DNA of 64,000 nt. Source: Apibacter sp. B3706. Its GTDB lineage: Bacteria > Bacteroidota > Bacteroidia > Flavobacteriales > Weeksellaceae. The stretch covers positions 1,612,001 to 1,676,000 of the forward strand of contig NZ_CP049715.1 of assembly GCF_011082725.1 (NCBI RefSeq), written 5' to 3'. Below are positions 33,820-43,819 of this stretch, piece by piece. The notes under the pieces are model-generated. The model saw only the letters and a program-made list of their open reading frames with translations, was not told the origin of the DNA and ran no database searches. Position 1 is the first letter of the stretch; every line of letters begins with the position of its first letter. The position numbers were made by a program, and so were the translations under genes.

Positions 33820-35145
33820 CTATTTATAAAGAGCAGTATAAAAGGTCGCTTTATTTAAATAGGGAACTAAAGCGATAATGTGATCTCCTTCAGTAGAAAT
33901 AAAAGTTACATTACCTCCAAATTTTTTCTGTTGTACAGAGAAATCATAAGCATTTTGATAATATACAGATACATCAGAAACTCCATGCGTCATAATAAAT
34001 CTACATTTATTTACCCAAGGGGTTACACTGTTTTCATGAAGAATATCATTCATATAAGCTAAAGAAGGGTCTGTATCAAGATCTTTGATAAATTTTTCAG
34101 TATACATTTCTTTAGGATATTGTGAAAAATATGCATTTACTTCTATATCCCAATGAGTTCCGTCGAAATAAGACAAAGAGGTTGAAGCATACGGTTCTTT
34201 AAGAAAATCTCTAATATTTATATTAGGATACGCATTTTGTTTATACCCCCACAAACCATATGTTAAAAAATAAGTATGTTGAGTTTTTTCTGAATTTCTA
34301 ACAATATCCGCAATTTGTTTTAAATTACATGGAGTTCCTCCGGTTAACAATAAATTAACAGAAAGCCCAAGTGAAGGGGTAGTTTCAATTTTGCGCCCTA
34401 TGGATGCCGCTACGAATCCTCCTAAAGAATAACCGGTAACGATTAAATCTGTTTTATATCTATATCCTTCTCCCGAAAGTGTAAGTTTAGCCGCATTCAA
34501 TAAATCTAATGTTGAATTAACCATTGATTTTGAATCTAAATAGGGATGCTGACATTGTCTGTAAGATTCACCGAATCCAGGATAATCAGGCACAAATACT
34601 ATAAATCCGTTACTTGCATGAAGAGTCCAATAAGCTAAGAAATCATTATCAGGTAAATTCACATCTTTAAATAAATTGGATGGAGCCGTTTTATTATTGG
34701 TATAAGTAGGCGGAGTAGCCACTATAATACGGTATTTGGTTAAATCCGAAATAACAGTTCTTGGAGGAAGTAATAAAACCCCTGAAACATCTATTAAGCC
34801 TCCTAAACGATTCGGATGCGCTGTTTTAGTTGTAACTTTTATAACTTTTACACTAGGAACAATTTTAGATGTCGGTTCATTTGATGCTTTTAATTTATCT
34901 AATTGAAAACTTGAAACATCTACCCCATATTTTTGTAATTTATTTTTTAAATTTAATAAAGCACTCGAATCAAAAGTAGCTATTACTTCTGATTTTACAG
35001 GAACATCAGCTGAAGAAGCTTTAGACAAGTTCTCTACTGAACTTGAAGAAGTATCAATGAAACTATCTTCATTATTACATGATTGGATTGTAAAAGTCAC
35101 TCCCAATATGAAAGCGATTAAAATCCTTGAAAATTTTTTTTTCAT
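33820..35145 (-). CDS. Lipoprotein alpha/beta hydrolase (copy 1)
   Basis: A 441-residue exported hydrolase. The signal ends in FTIQSC (Cys23), followed by acidic NNEDSF and a Ser-rich linker to about residue 50. The alpha/beta-hydrolase core has VFVPDYPGFGES, the nucleophile elbow GYSLGG, an Asp in THGVSDVSVYYQ and His in EGDHIIAL, a complete Ser-Asp-His triad. It resembles secreted lipases or lysophospholipase-like peptidases (the S9/lipase border), but the substrate is unknown. About 60-65% of residues look identical to the neighbour at 35566 (by eye), so this is a tandem duplication. A minus-strand TATTTTTG at 35175-35182 is a likely -7 box. Confidence 0.8.
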   Translation of the reverse strand: MKKKFSRILIAFILGVTFTIQSCNNEDSFIDTSSSSVENLSKASSADVPVKSEVIATFDSSALLNLKNKLQKYGVDVSSFQLDKLKASNEPTSKIVPSVKVIKVTTKTAHPNRLGGLIDVSGVLLLPPRTVISDLTKYRIIVATPPTYTNNKTAPSNLFKDVNLPDNDFLAYWTLHASNGFIVFVPDYPGFGESYRQCQHPYLDSKSMVNSTLDLLNAAKLTLSGEGYRYKTDLIVTGYSLGGFVAASIGRKIETTPSLGLSVNLLLTGGTPCNLKQIADIVRNSEKTQHTYFLTYGLWGYKQNAYPNINIRDFLKEPYASTSLSYFDGTHWDIEVNAYFSQYPKEMYTEKFIKDLDTDPSLAYMNDILHENSVTPWVNKCRFIMTHGVSDVSVYYQNAYDFSVQQKKFGGNVTFISTEGDHIIALVPYLNKATFYTALYK

Positions 35146-35519
35146 GATTTATGTATATTTTATTTTTTTATAAACAAAAATAATAAATTTTATCTTATAA
35201 ATTATATCATTAGATATAATTTTTTCCCTAAAATATATACATAATTTTTTTTATATATCTAATTACTATTAAAACAAAACATTTATTTGCAATTAGAGAA
35301 TTTTTAAAAATACTAATAACATTCCTTATATAATCAGAAAAATGCAATGCAATTATCGTTAATAGTTAACCTATCCATTTTATATAGCCCTATATGACAG
35401 CTTATTCAAAAAAAGTTTATTTTATTCTTAATTTTCAAAAAGATTTTCTATTAAGTTACATTTAATAATTAACTATAATTTGAAACTAGGGGAGCATTAT
35501 AAAAAAAGCTCTATAAAAA
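35146..35519. other. Intergenic region between the two hydrolase genes
   Basis: About 370 AT-rich bases upstream of copy 1. It contains the presumed copy-1 -7 box (35175-35182, minus strand) and the terminator of copy 2 at its right edge. No coding-like frame was noticed. Confidence 0.5.
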
Positions 35520-35548
35520 AACAGGCCTTGTTTAAGGCCTGTTTTTTT
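35520..35548. terminator. Strong bidirectional terminator after hydrolase copy 2
   Basis: AACAGGCCTT-GTTT-AAGGCCTGTT, a perfect 10-bp stem with seven T on one side and a matching A run on the other, lies 18 bases after the stop of the gene at 35566-36897. Confidence 0.85.
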
Positions 35549-35565
35549 ATATTAATATATAAATG

Positions 35566-36897
35566 CTATTTGTATAGCAAGGTATAAAATGTAGCTTTGG
35601 TATAATAAGGAATCATACCAATAATATGATCACCTACAGTAGATATAAAGGTAACATTTCCTCCCGATTGATTCTGTTGTTTTGAAAAATCATATGCATT
35701 TTGATAATAGACAGAAATGTCTGAAGTTCCGTGAGTCATAATAAATCTACATTTGTTTTTCCACGGCTTAACACTGTTTTCATAAAGAATATCATTCATA
35801 TATGAAATACTCGGATCTGTATCGAGATTTTTAATAAATTTTTCGGTATATATATCCTTTGGTCTGTTTGAAAAATATAGATTTACAATTAATTCATAAT
35901 GAGTTCCATCAAACCAAGAAAGAGATTTGGAAGCATACGGCTCTTTTAAAAAATCATTGATATTTATATACGGATATGCATTTTTTTTGTATCCCCATAC
36001 ACCATATGTTAGAAAAAAATGATGCTGGGTTTTTTCAGCAGTTCTAACTAAATCTGTAATTTGCTTTAAGTTGCAAGGGGTTCCTCCTGTAAATAATAAG
36101 CTAACGGATTGTCCATGTGAAGGGTTTGTTTCTATCTCCCGAGCTAAAGATGAAGCGACGAAACCACCTAAAGAATATCCGCTGATTATTAAATCTTTTT
36201 TATATTTATATCCTTTTTTAGTTAAAGTTCTTTGCGCTGATTTTAGAAGATCTAATGTTGAATTAACCATAGCTTTAGAATCTAAATAAGGATGTTGGCA
36301 TTGTTTATATGAATCTCCAAATCCGGGATAATCCGGGAAGAAAACAATAAATCCATTTAAAGCTTGAAGGGTCCAAAATGCCAAATAATTAAAATGCAAA
36401 TCGTTATCCATCCACTTAAATCCTTGAAAAACATTAGATGGCGCCATTTTATTATAAGTATAAGTGGGTGGCGGAGCAACAATTATGCGGTGTTTAAAAA
36501 TGGAATTTAAAATGGTTTTTGCCGGTAATAACAATACTCCTGACACATCAATAGTTCCTCCTAATCGATTGGGATGAGCGGTTTTAGTTTTTACTTTTAA
36601 CACTTGAACTTCAAGTGGTGATTTTTGTGTTTTAGAAGGTTCATTTATCTTTAAATCAGAAACATGGATCCCTGATTTAATTAAATTTTCCCTTATTTCT
36701 AATAAGGTATTGTAATCTAAAGAGCCTAATTCTTCATATTCGCCAGATCCCCAAGATAAAGATTTAGATAATGCTTGATCTGAGTCTACAGCGCTCGAAG
36801 ATACTTCATCAAGGCTATCCTCATTTGAACACGATTGTAGGGTTAATAGTAAACCCAATAGAGAATAAATAATAAGTCTAAAGGTAAATTTTTTCAT
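35566..36897 (-). CDS. Lipoprotein alpha/beta hydrolase (copy 2)
   Basis: A 443-residue paralogue of the preceding entry with the same layout: lipobox LLTLQSC (Cys22) followed by SNEDSLDE, a Ser-rich linker, FFPDYPGFGDS, nucleophile GYSLGG, Asp in THGTSDISVYYQ and His in VGDHIIGM. It differs mostly in the N-terminal linker and in a short insertion before the catalytic domain (FKWMDNDLHFNYL). Each copy has its own terminator, so they are separate units that could be expressed under different conditions. The conserved block KTAHPNRLGGxIDVSGVLLLP in both is a useful family signature. Confidence 0.8.
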   Translation of the reverse strand: MKKFTFRLIIYSLLGLLLTLQSCSNEDSLDEVSSSAVDSDQALSKSLSWGSGEYEELGSLDYNTLLEIRENLIKSGIHVSDLKINEPSKTQKSPLEVQVLKVKTKTAHPNRLGGTIDVSGVLLLPAKTILNSIFKHRIIVAPPPTYTYNKMAPSNVFQGFKWMDNDLHFNYLAFWTLQALNGFIVFFPDYPGFGDSYKQCQHPYLDSKAMVNSTLDLLKSAQRTLTKKGYKYKKDLIISGYSLGGFVASSLAREIETNPSHGQSVSLLFTGGTPCNLKQITDLVRTAEKTQHHFFLTYGVWGYKKNAYPYININDFLKEPYASKSLSWFDGTHYELIVNLYFSNRPKDIYTEKFIKNLDTDPSISYMNDILYENSVKPWKNKCRFIMTHGTSDISVYYQNAYDFSKQQNQSGGNVTFISTVGDHIIGMIPYYTKATFYTLLYK

Positions 36898-37046
36898 GAT
36901 TTTTATTTATTAATTTGTTTAATTTAACAAATTTAATAGTTTGATTATAATATATATATAAAATATGGATAATAAAAATAATAAAATGAATTATTTAGAC
37001 TGATATCACATTATATAACATAATAATAAATTTATCATAAAAGAAT

Positions 37047-37073
37047 AAAGCCCTAAAGAATTCTTAGGGCTTT
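37047..37073. terminator. Terminator of the endonuclease I gene
   Basis: AAAGCCCTAA and TTAGGGCTTT form a perfect 10-bp stem over a 7-base loop, 54 bases after the stop of the gene at 37127-38197. Confidence 0.75.
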
Positions 37074-37126
37074 AATAAATATAGATACTGTTAATCTATC
37101 AATCGTAAATTATTTAAAATTTAATA

Positions 37127-38197
37127 TCAAGGTTTTTTTATAATTTTAAAAGATTGTTCACCTTTTTTAGTTACTAACTTAATATAGTAGATTCCCACTT
37201 GATTAGGAATCGGTATTTGAGTATCATCAAAATTTACAATATAATTTATCAAATTTCCCGAAATGTTATAAATATATATTGCTTTAATATCTCGGCCTTT
37301 AACATATACAAAATTTTCAGAAGTAACGGTTGGGTAAACCTTGTATTCTTCAGATTTAATTACTTCATCCATTAACAAATACCCCCAAGTATTTAAGGCT
37401 CTGGGCCCACCCCATATGAGAGTGGCAATGTATGGATTATCAATAAATGGATTTCTATTTCCTTGAATGTTGTAAATAACTTCATTTCTAAGTTTTTCAA
37501 AAAGGGTTGGATCTTTTTCAGCATTCCACTTCAAATACAAATCGGGCATTTCAACGCTGTAAGTATACGTGCTTTCTGCTGTATTTTTTGCTTCGCATTG
37601 ACCGGGATATCTAACATGCATATACATTATAATTCTTGCTACAGATCCCTTCCATTCATCCCCCGGATAAAATCCTGTTGATGAAACATTACCGGAATTA
37701 CCGGTGCCTTCTGCAAAATTGCGATTACTTCGACGGATATTATATTGTTGATCTACGGCTCGTAAGTTATGTGCATCGGTACCGGGACCTCTAGAAGAGG
37801 TAACCAATTTGGGATTAGCCAATGATTTGGCAAAAACATGCTCTCGAGTCCAAAGTCCTTTACAAGATGATTTGTGACAAGAGGAATCAACACTTCTTAT
37901 TCGATTATGCATTACATCTTGCGGATCGTCATTATAGCCATAAATTAATAAAACAGTATTTTGATCCGAATTTTCAGGATCTATATCCGACAATTTTAAG
38001 GTCTTCCAAACATCCGGATTTTTAGTGTTGCTGTAATACAACCAGGTAGTATGAGTAGCAGTAACTAAAGATGAGATATCTGATTTTAATTCCTCTCCGT
38101 CTTTTGAAAAATCAATAGAATCGTAATAATTAGGAATTTGAGCAACTAGCATTACATGGGCTATTGCCCATAATAAAAGGATAAAATTTTTCTTCAT
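37127..38197 (-). CDS. Secreted endonuclease I with type IX sorting domain
   Basis: A 356-residue extracellular nuclease. A signal peptide (cleavage after LVAQ, near residue 20) is followed by the endonuclease I (EndA/NucM) domain: LWTREHVFAKSL with the catalytic His, GPGTDAHNLRAVDQQYN, RSNRNF, and WKGSVARIIMYMHVRY. Two Cys (SSCHKSSCKG) precede the active site. The last 75 residues (from VYPTVTSENFVYV, with IYNISGNLI and QVGIYYIKLVTKKGEQSFKIIKK) form a type A C-terminal sorting domain for the type IX secretion system. It likely degrades DNA for nutrients or clears extracellular DNA. It also tells us that the host has T9SS. Confidence 0.9.
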   Translation of the reverse strand: MKKNFILLLWAIAHVMLVAQIPNYYDSIDFSKDGEELKSDISSLVTATHTTWLYYSNTKNPDVWKTLKLSDIDPENSDQNTVLLIYGYNDDPQDVMHNRIRSVDSSCHKSSCKGLWTREHVFAKSLANPKLVTSSRGPGTDAHNLRAVDQQYNIRRSNRNFAEGTGNSGNVSSTGFYPGDEWKGSVARIIMYMHVRYPGQCEAKNTAESTYTYSVEMPDLYLKWNAEKDPTLFEKLRNEVIYNIQGNRNPFIDNPYIATLIWGGPRALNTWGYLLMDEVIKSEEYKVYPTVTSENFVYVKGRDIKAIYIYNISGNLINYIVNFDDTQIPIPNQVGIYYIKLVTKKGEQSFKIIKKP

Positions 38198-38278
38198 AAA
38201 AGTATACTTAGTGAGACTGGTATAAAAATAAAAATATTGGTTGAGATAAAAAAATAAATATGTCGTTCTTATTCAACT

Positions 38279-38395
38279 TTACTTGTTACATTCAATCTGA
38301 CTACGTTTTTTATGAAGATCATTGTCCATAAAACCCGGCAAACCACTATCTTTCAAATAAATAAATGTAATTAAAAAATTTTGCCGGTATTAAAA
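38279..38395 (-). pseudogene. Possible coding remnant upstream of endonuclease I gene
   Basis: In the gap between the CapA-like and endonuclease genes, a minus frame of 38 codons without ATG reads LKDSGLPGFMDNDLHKKR and ends at a TAA at 38279. The composition is protein-like and better than chance in such AT-rich DNA. An inverted repeat CCGGCAAA/TTTGCCGG (38335-38342, 38380-38387) overlaps it. It may be a leftover of a lost gene; no family is recognised. Confidence 0.25.
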
Positions 38396-38499
38396 TTACC
38401 TTGATTATTAAAATTTAATAATTAAAAATATTTTTTAAAGAATAATCAAATAAGACAGCTGATTGTACCTTATAATATATCGCAAAAAATGTAATTAAA

Positions 38500-39609
38500 T
38501 TATCGCTTATTAATCTTAATTTCACCTGATGGAGAGAAAACAAAATGATTATTAGGAAAGTCTGTATAGGTTAAATATTTAATATAATTATACGCTTTGT
38601 AATTAGTATCGATTTCAGGTCCTTTTTTTGATCCTTTACTTTGAATGATGGATATAACACGACAAGAAATAAAATTACCTTTAGTATCTGTTTTAATTTT
38701 CAAAATAGGAGCATTGCCATTGGGTCCGGTTAACGTAATCTTTCCATACGTGGCAAAATTACCTAAACTGTAAGCAATAAATTTATTATTATAGAGTTCA
38801 ACGGCCCTGGCAACATGGGGTCCGCTTCCTAAAATAAGATCTGCTCCTGCATCAATGCAAACATGTGCAAATTCTACTACATTCCCTCTATTTTCTCCAG
38901 CATAAAATTCATTTTTAAAAGGTATATGCTGATAAGATGCCCCCTCTCCTCCTCCATGAAACATAACAATAATAATATCAGCTTTAGGGCGCACTTCTTT
39001 AATGACTCTTTTAATATCTGCGTAATGAACCGAACTTATTAAACCCGGACTGTGTCCGGCTCCTATAAAAGCATATCGTATTCCATTTTTTTCTTTAATA
39101 GCATATTCACAATGTTTCAATACACCGGCATATTGAATACCTAGATTTTTTAAATTTTTTTCGGTTGCATTTCTTCCAAAAGTACCAAAATCATTACTGT
39201 GATTATTTGCTATGCTTAAAAAGTCAAACCCGGCCTCCTTTAAATAGTTTCCATACGCAAAGGGAGATCTGAACACAAAGCAAAAATTAGGATCGGAACA
39301 TTCTTTTGGTTTTCCTCCGGAATCAAATAAAGTACCTTCTAAGTTACCGACAATCAAATCTGTTTTTTCTTTAAGTACAGGAACTATTCCTTCTAATATA
39401 TTGACACCCGGCAGGAAAGAGGCTGAAGGATAGTTACTTCCTAACATAATATCTCCCACTGCTGTAATGGTAACAGTATCGGAATTAGCGGATAGAAAAT
39501 CTTTGGATTCAGTGACAGGATAAGATTTTTTTTCTGGTTCTTTTACCTTATTTTTCTTACAGGCAACCGTAATCACCAAAAAGGTCAAGATAATTGAAAA
39601 AAATCTCAT
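38500..39609 (-). CDS. CapA-family (PGA_cap) metallophosphatase-like lipoprotein
   Basis: A 369-residue lipoprotein (lipobox ITVAC, near residue 17, then KKNK). The domain is the calcineurin-like CapA/PgsA fold: TAVGDIMLGS (Asp), VGNLEGTL (Glu, the family variant), SIANNHSNDFG (Asn-His), IIVMFHGGGEG (His), GADLILGSGPHVARAVE (His) and FIAYSLGNF. The metal ligands are all present. In poly-gamma-glutamate producers CapA takes part in polymer export, but no capBC genes are here. In Bacteroidota such proteins are usually solitary and of unknown role. The gene ends 300 bases before the endonuclease gene. Confidence 0.82.
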   Translation of the reverse strand: MRFFSIILTFLVITVACKKNKVKEPEKKSYPVTESKDFLSANSDTVTITAVGDIMLGSNYPSASFLPGVNILEGIVPVLKEKTDLIVGNLEGTLFDSGGKPKECSDPNFCFVFRSPFAYGNYLKEAGFDFLSIANNHSNDFGTFGRNATEKNLKNLGIQYAGVLKHCEYAIKEKNGIRYAFIGAGHSPGLISSVHYADIKRVIKEVRPKADIIIVMFHGGGEGASYQHIPFKNEFYAGENRGNVVEFAHVCIDAGADLILGSGPHVARAVELYNNKFIAYSLGNFATYGKITLTGPNGNAPILKIKTDTKGNFISCRVISIIQSKGSKKGPEIDTNYKAYNYIKYLTYTDFPNNHFVFSPSGEIKINKR

Positions 39610-39653
39610 AAGAGCGTCTAAATGGATATGATACTAGTTTTTAAAGACAAAAA

Positions 39654-39836
39654 TTATAAATGATCTCCATCATATTTATGATCTTTCTGTGTAAAACCAA
39701 TAATTCTTTTACACCAATACAAAAGAAATAAACAAAGAATAGCCACATACAACCAATCAACAAAATGTCCAATGACAGGTAAAATTTTGTAAGACCATGT
39801 AAATAATTTGCCGATACCTAGTATTAATTCTGTCAT
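39654..39836 (-). CDS. Small one-helix membrane protein (DUF6341-like)
   Basis: A 60-residue protein with a central membrane helix (about residues 26-45, WLYVAILCLFLLYWCKR) and a hydrophilic C-terminus ending DHKYDGDHL. Its length, aromatic content and position next to a DUF6427-like gene recall a small flavobacterial family (DUF6341) that often lies near that gene. Function unknown. It starts at ATG 39836, divergent from the DUF6427-like gene with 47 bases between them. Confidence 0.55.
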   Translation of the reverse strand: MTELILGIGKLFTWSYKILPVIGHFVDWLYVAILCLFLLYWCKRIIGFTQKDHKYDGDHL

Positions 39837-39883
39837 GATTTAATAGGTTTTTATTTATATTTTTGTAACAAATATATAAAAAA

Positions 39884-40702
39884 ATGTACTCGAACTCTCC
39901 TTCTATCAAATATTTTTTTCCCGTTTTTGGCCTGTGGATCATTTTTTTAGGAGTCTTTATTTATTATCTTAATTTACACGTTACATCTATTATAAAACTG
40001 TGGGAGATAGTTGTTGTTAGTTCATTATCATATATTTTGAATACCCTTACGATTTTATATTCAAAATTTAAGAAAAAAAGGAAAATTTGGGCGTTAGCCA
40101 TTTATAATCTATTATTTATTCCTTCTTGTGAAGAATTTATAAATTTACCTATAGGTCTTTCTTACTTACTGCTTTCTATGGCGCTTTTATTATTGTTAGA
40201 TATTTTCAGCAAATCTTCTCAATTGAAATATTTTAATATTGGAATGTTCGCTTCTATAGCAAGCTTATTATATTTTCCCACTATTTCCATAGTTTTTTTA
40301 TTTTTATTCATGACTATTGTATACTATAAGGAAAAAATAAACATATCCCAGTATATCGCAGGTGTATTGGTAACCGTTATACTTACTCTTGAAATAACAT
40401 TTATTACCGATTCTTTTTCATATATTACTAATTGGATAAATCAATTAACCATTCCAACATTTCATTTTGAATATCAAATCCCTATTTTATTAATACTTCT
40501 TGTTGTATTAGTTTTAGGATGGATCAGTCAATATTCAAATAAAAATATTTCCGAAGATTTAAAGATTTCTTCGCAGCATACTATTTTAGTTTTTTATCTT
40601 TTGTTCTGGATTTTAATTTATGCTTTCTTCATGGGAGATAATTATGCCTTGTTGATATTCGTTAGCCTTCCGGTAAGTCTGATCACATCCAGATGTATTT
40701 AA
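39884..40702 (+). CDS. Polytopic membrane protein (DUF6427-like)
   Basis: A 272-residue protein with about eight hydrophobic helices and very short loops. The IPSCEEFINLPIGL stretch between helices 4 and 5 is its most polar conserved-looking part. I recall the pattern from the flavobacterial DUF6427 family; no enzyme motif is visible. A plus-strand TATTTTTG at 39858-39865 may be its -7 box. Function unknown. Confidence 0.6.
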   Translation: MYSNSPSIKYFFPVFGLWIIFLGVFIYYLNLHVTSIIKLWEIVVVSSLSYILNTLTILYSKFKKKRKIWALAIYNLLFIPSCEEFINLPIGLSYLLLSMALLLLLDIFSKSSQLKYFNIGMFASIASLLYFPTISIVFLFLFMTIVYYKEKINISQYIAGVLVTVILTLEITFITDSFSYITNWINQLTIPTFHFEYQIPILLILLVVLVLGWISQYSNKNISEDLKISSQHTILVFYLLFWILIYAFFMGDNYALLIFVSLPVSLITSRCI

Positions 40703-41118
40703 TATCAATTCCATTTTAATAAAACCATACGGAACGTAACAATAAATTTAAGAAGCATTGACCTTTACGTTAATTTAGTCAAAAAAATTGAGAGTTAATT
40801 AGAAGTTTTTTTATTTAATAGTCTATTCAAAAAATAATGAAGCTACCCATGAACAAATCGAAGAAAAGGCTAAAAAATATATTGTTTTATACAAGCTCTA
40901 TAATTAAAAACTTAACTACTTAAATAACTTTCTTAATTTTATATTTTAATACATTTTTATGAAATTTTAGGATTGGATTTACAATTTAACAATTGAAAAG
41001 AGTAGATCCTAACAAAAAAATGAAATACGTAAACCCATTGAGCATTTTTAAAAACCATTAATAAGTACTAATTTAGCAAATTCATGTAAATTAATACCTA
41101 CTATAACCTTCGAAAGCA
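40703..41118. other. Intergenic region before mutS
   Basis: About 415 AT-rich bases. One plus frame around 40830-40905 is open for 30 or so codons and contains an EEKAKKYIVLYKLYN-like stretch, but it has no start context or recognised homologue. No promoter with an exact TAnnTTTG box was found close to mutS. Confidence 0.35.
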
Positions 41119-43704
41119 ATGGGTAAGACAAAAGAAACTCCTTTGATGAAGCAATACAACAGTATAAAAGCCCGATATCCGGATGCTATGTTGCTGTTTC
41201 GAGTTGGAGATTTTTATGAAACATTTGGTAAAGATGCGGTTAAAGCTTCCAAAATTTTAGGAATTGTACTTACAAAAAGAGCAAACGGACAAGCAAGTCA
41301 TATTGAGTTGGCCGGTTTTCCTCATCATTCAATAGATGTTTATCTGCCCAAATTAGTACGTTCGGGTCTTAGAGTTGCTATTTGTGATCAATTAGAAGAT
41401 CCTTCCATGGCAAAAGGTATTGTAAAACGTGGAGTTACGGAATTGGTTACCCCGGGAGTAACTTTTAATGATAAGGTTTTAGAAGCAAAAAGTAATAACT
41501 TTTTATTATCCGTTCATCAGGAAAAAAATTTATACGGTATGGCTTTATTGGACATTTCCACCGGAGAATTCCTGATTTCTGAAGGAGATGAACACAAACT
41601 TCGACATCTTATCGATAATTTTAAGCCGACCGAAATAATCCATCAACGAAGACATCCTTTACCCTTTGATCATCAAGCCTATTCATTTCAATTAGAAGAT
41701 TGGGCATTTCAATATGATTATTCGTACGATAAACTAACTTCACATTTTAAAACCAATTCTTTAAAAGGTTTTGGTATAGAATCAATGAAACTGGCGATCA
41801 CGGCAGCAGGTGCGGTTTTTGCTTATTTAGTTGAAGATACTCATCATAAATTATTGGACCATATAACCAATATTCAGCGATTATCTCAAGACACTTTTGT
41901 ATGGATGGACGATTTTACCATCAAAAATTTAGAATTAATCCATACAACTGAATCTCAATCGGTTTCCCTGTTAAAAATATTAGATAAAACCCATACCAAT
42001 ATGGGAGGGAGAATGTTACGCCGATGGATTCTCACTCCTTTAAAAGAAATATCCGTAATTCAAAGGAGGTTGGAAGTAGTTGAGTTCTTCTTAGAATTTT
42101 CTGAAATAGCTTATGAGATCCGAGAATTACTTAAAGGGATATCCGATGTAGAAAGACTTCTAGGCAAATTAGCCGGTGAACGTATATCACCTAAAGAATT
42201 AGGATATTTAAAGGATTCTTTGATTAATTATTTAAAAATCGAAAAAATCTTAAAAGAAAAAAATCATCCGACCTTTACTAATTTTGGAGAATTTAAAAAT
42301 TTAGAAGAGGTTGTATCCTTATTGCAAAAGCAATTAAATGATGAATTACCGGTTATTTTGTCAAAAGGAAACGTAATAAAAGAAGGAATTTCCGAAGAAT
42401 TGGATGTATTGCGTAATTTAAAAAATCATGGCAAAGAATATTTAGACAATTTATGTATAAGAGAATCTGAAAAAACCGGTATTCCCAGCCTAAAAATTGA
42501 TTTTAATAATGTGTTCGGGTATTATTTGGAAGTTAGAAACACCCATAAAGATAAAGTTCCTACCGATTGGATCAGAAAACAAACATTGGTTAATGCCGAA
42601 AGATATATTACAGAAGAATTAAAAGAATACGAAAGCCAAATTTTAGGCGCTGAAGAAAAAATAGGAATATTGGAATCTGAACTTTTCAAAAGTCTTTGTT
42701 TACAAATCAAAAACAGTCTTACGGATATCCAGCATAATACTTCCAAAATTGCTACCATCGATACTTTGCTTTCTTTTGCGGAAACAGCACAAGAAAACTC
42801 ATATATACATCCTAAATTAACAGATTCCAAAGTCATCGACATAAAAGACGGAAGACATCCCGTCATTGAAAAACAATTGCCTTTAGGAGAGTCCTATGTA
42901 GCTAATTCGGTCTATATGGATGACGAAAAGCAGCAAATACTCATGATTACAGGTCCTAACATGGCAGGAAAATCCGCATTGCTCAGACAAACGGCATTGA
43001 TTGTTCTCATGGCTCAAATTGGAAGCTATGTTCCTGCCAAGGAGGCAACGCTGGGTATTGTGGATAAAATTTTTACTCGCGTAGGAGCTTCTGATAATTT
43101 ATCAAAAGGAGAATCAACCTTCATGGTTGAAATGAATGAAACGGCGAGTATTCTAAATAATATTTCAGATCGCAGCTTAATATTGCTTGACGAAATAGGC
43201 CGAGGAACCAGCACATACGATGGCGTTTCCATAGCCTGGGCAATTGCAGAATATCTTCATGAGCACCCTACACATCCTAAAACGCTTTTTGCTACACATT
43301 ATCACGAACTTAACGAAATGACGGAGTCATTTTCAAGAATTAAAAATTTCAATGTGAGTATCAAGGAGGTCAATGGAACGATAGTATTTCTTAGAAAATT
43401 AATTCCGGGAGGAAGCGAGCACAGTTTCGGTATACATGTAGCTAAACTGGCAGGAATGCCCGAAATAGTAACTCAACGTGCCGAGCAAATTTTAAAAACT
43501 TTGGAAAATAACAGTTCTAAAAAAGAGCGGAAAGAAAATGCAAAAACATCTACCGATGAAAATATGCAATTAAGCTTTTTTCAATTGGACGATCCAATTT
43601 TAGAAAATATTCGTGAAGAAATAGTAAAAACTGATATCAATGCGTTGACTCCTTTAGAAGCTTTAATGAAATTAAACCATATAAAGAAAATGATTGGTGG
43701 CTGA
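41119..43704 (+). CDS. mutS: DNA mismatch recognition ATPase MutS
   Basis: The MutS1-type mismatch sensor. The N-terminal mismatch-binding domain carries the Phe-x-Glu wedge in VGDFYETF (Phe32, Glu34). The clamp and lever region follows, then the ATPase: GPNMAGKSALLRQT (Walker A, near residue 615), STFMVEMNETASIL, LLDEIGRGTSTYDG (Walker B and signature), FATHYHEL. The last part has the helix-u-turn-helix dimer segment, a Lys/Glu linker and an MQLSFFQ clamp-binding-like motif near residue 820 (QxxFF type). At 861 residues it is the usual size. Its partner mutL is 22 kb away on the other strand; no mutH is in the window. Confidence 0.96.
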   Translation: MGKTKETPLMKQYNSIKARYPDAMLLFRVGDFYETFGKDAVKASKILGIVLTKRANGQASHIELAGFPHHSIDVYLPKLVRSGLRVAICDQLEDPSMAKGIVKRGVTELVTPGVTFNDKVLEAKSNNFLLSVHQEKNLYGMALLDISTGEFLISEGDEHKLRHLIDNFKPTEIIHQRRHPLPFDHQAYSFQLEDWAFQYDYSYDKLTSHFKTNSLKGFGIESMKLAITAAGAVFAYLVEDTHHKLLDHITNIQRLSQDTFVWMDDFTIKNLELIHTTESQSVSLLKILDKTHTNMGGRMLRRWILTPLKEISVIQRRLEVVEFFLEFSEIAYEIRELLKGISDVERLLGKLAGERISPKELGYLKDSLINYLKIEKILKEKNHPTFTNFGEFKNLEEVVSLLQKQLNDELPVILSKGNVIKEGISEELDVLRNLKNHGKEYLDNLCIRESEKTGIPSLKIDFNNVFGYYLEVRNTHKDKVPTDWIRKQTLVNAERYITEELKEYESQILGAEEKIGILESELFKSLCLQIKNSLTDIQHNTSKIATIDTLLSFAETAQENSYIHPKLTDSKVIDIKDGRHPVIEKQLPLGESYVANSVYMDDEKQQILMITGPNMAGKSALLRQTALIVLMAQIGSYVPAKEATLGIVDKIFTRVGASDNLSKGESTFMVEMNETASILNNISDRSLILLDEIGRGTSTYDGVSIAWAIAEYLHEHPTHPKTLFATHYHELNEMTESFSRIKNFNVSIKEVNGTIVFLRKLIPGGSEHSFGIHVAKLAGMPEIVTQRAEQILKTLENNSSKKERKENAKTSTDENMQLSFFQLDDPILENIREEIVKTDINALTPLEALMKLNHIKKMIGG

Positions 43705-43819
43705 TTGTTCATTTTTTAAAAATATATTAAGATTTTCAACCTATTTTTTTCTATATTTTTTACTGTATAAGATCATACCTATGGGTAATAATTTTAAAAA
43801 ATTCTTTTCTTAGAACGAA

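Noticed and set aside
39757-39942. Minus frame across the divergent start of the small membrane-protein genes
   Set aside because: It overlaps two better-supported genes and their promoter region; no hydrophobic or conserved pattern of its own.
40830-40905. Short plus frame of about 30 codons upstream of mutS
   Set aside because: It has no start, two equally open frames overlap, and no promoter or homologue is visible.
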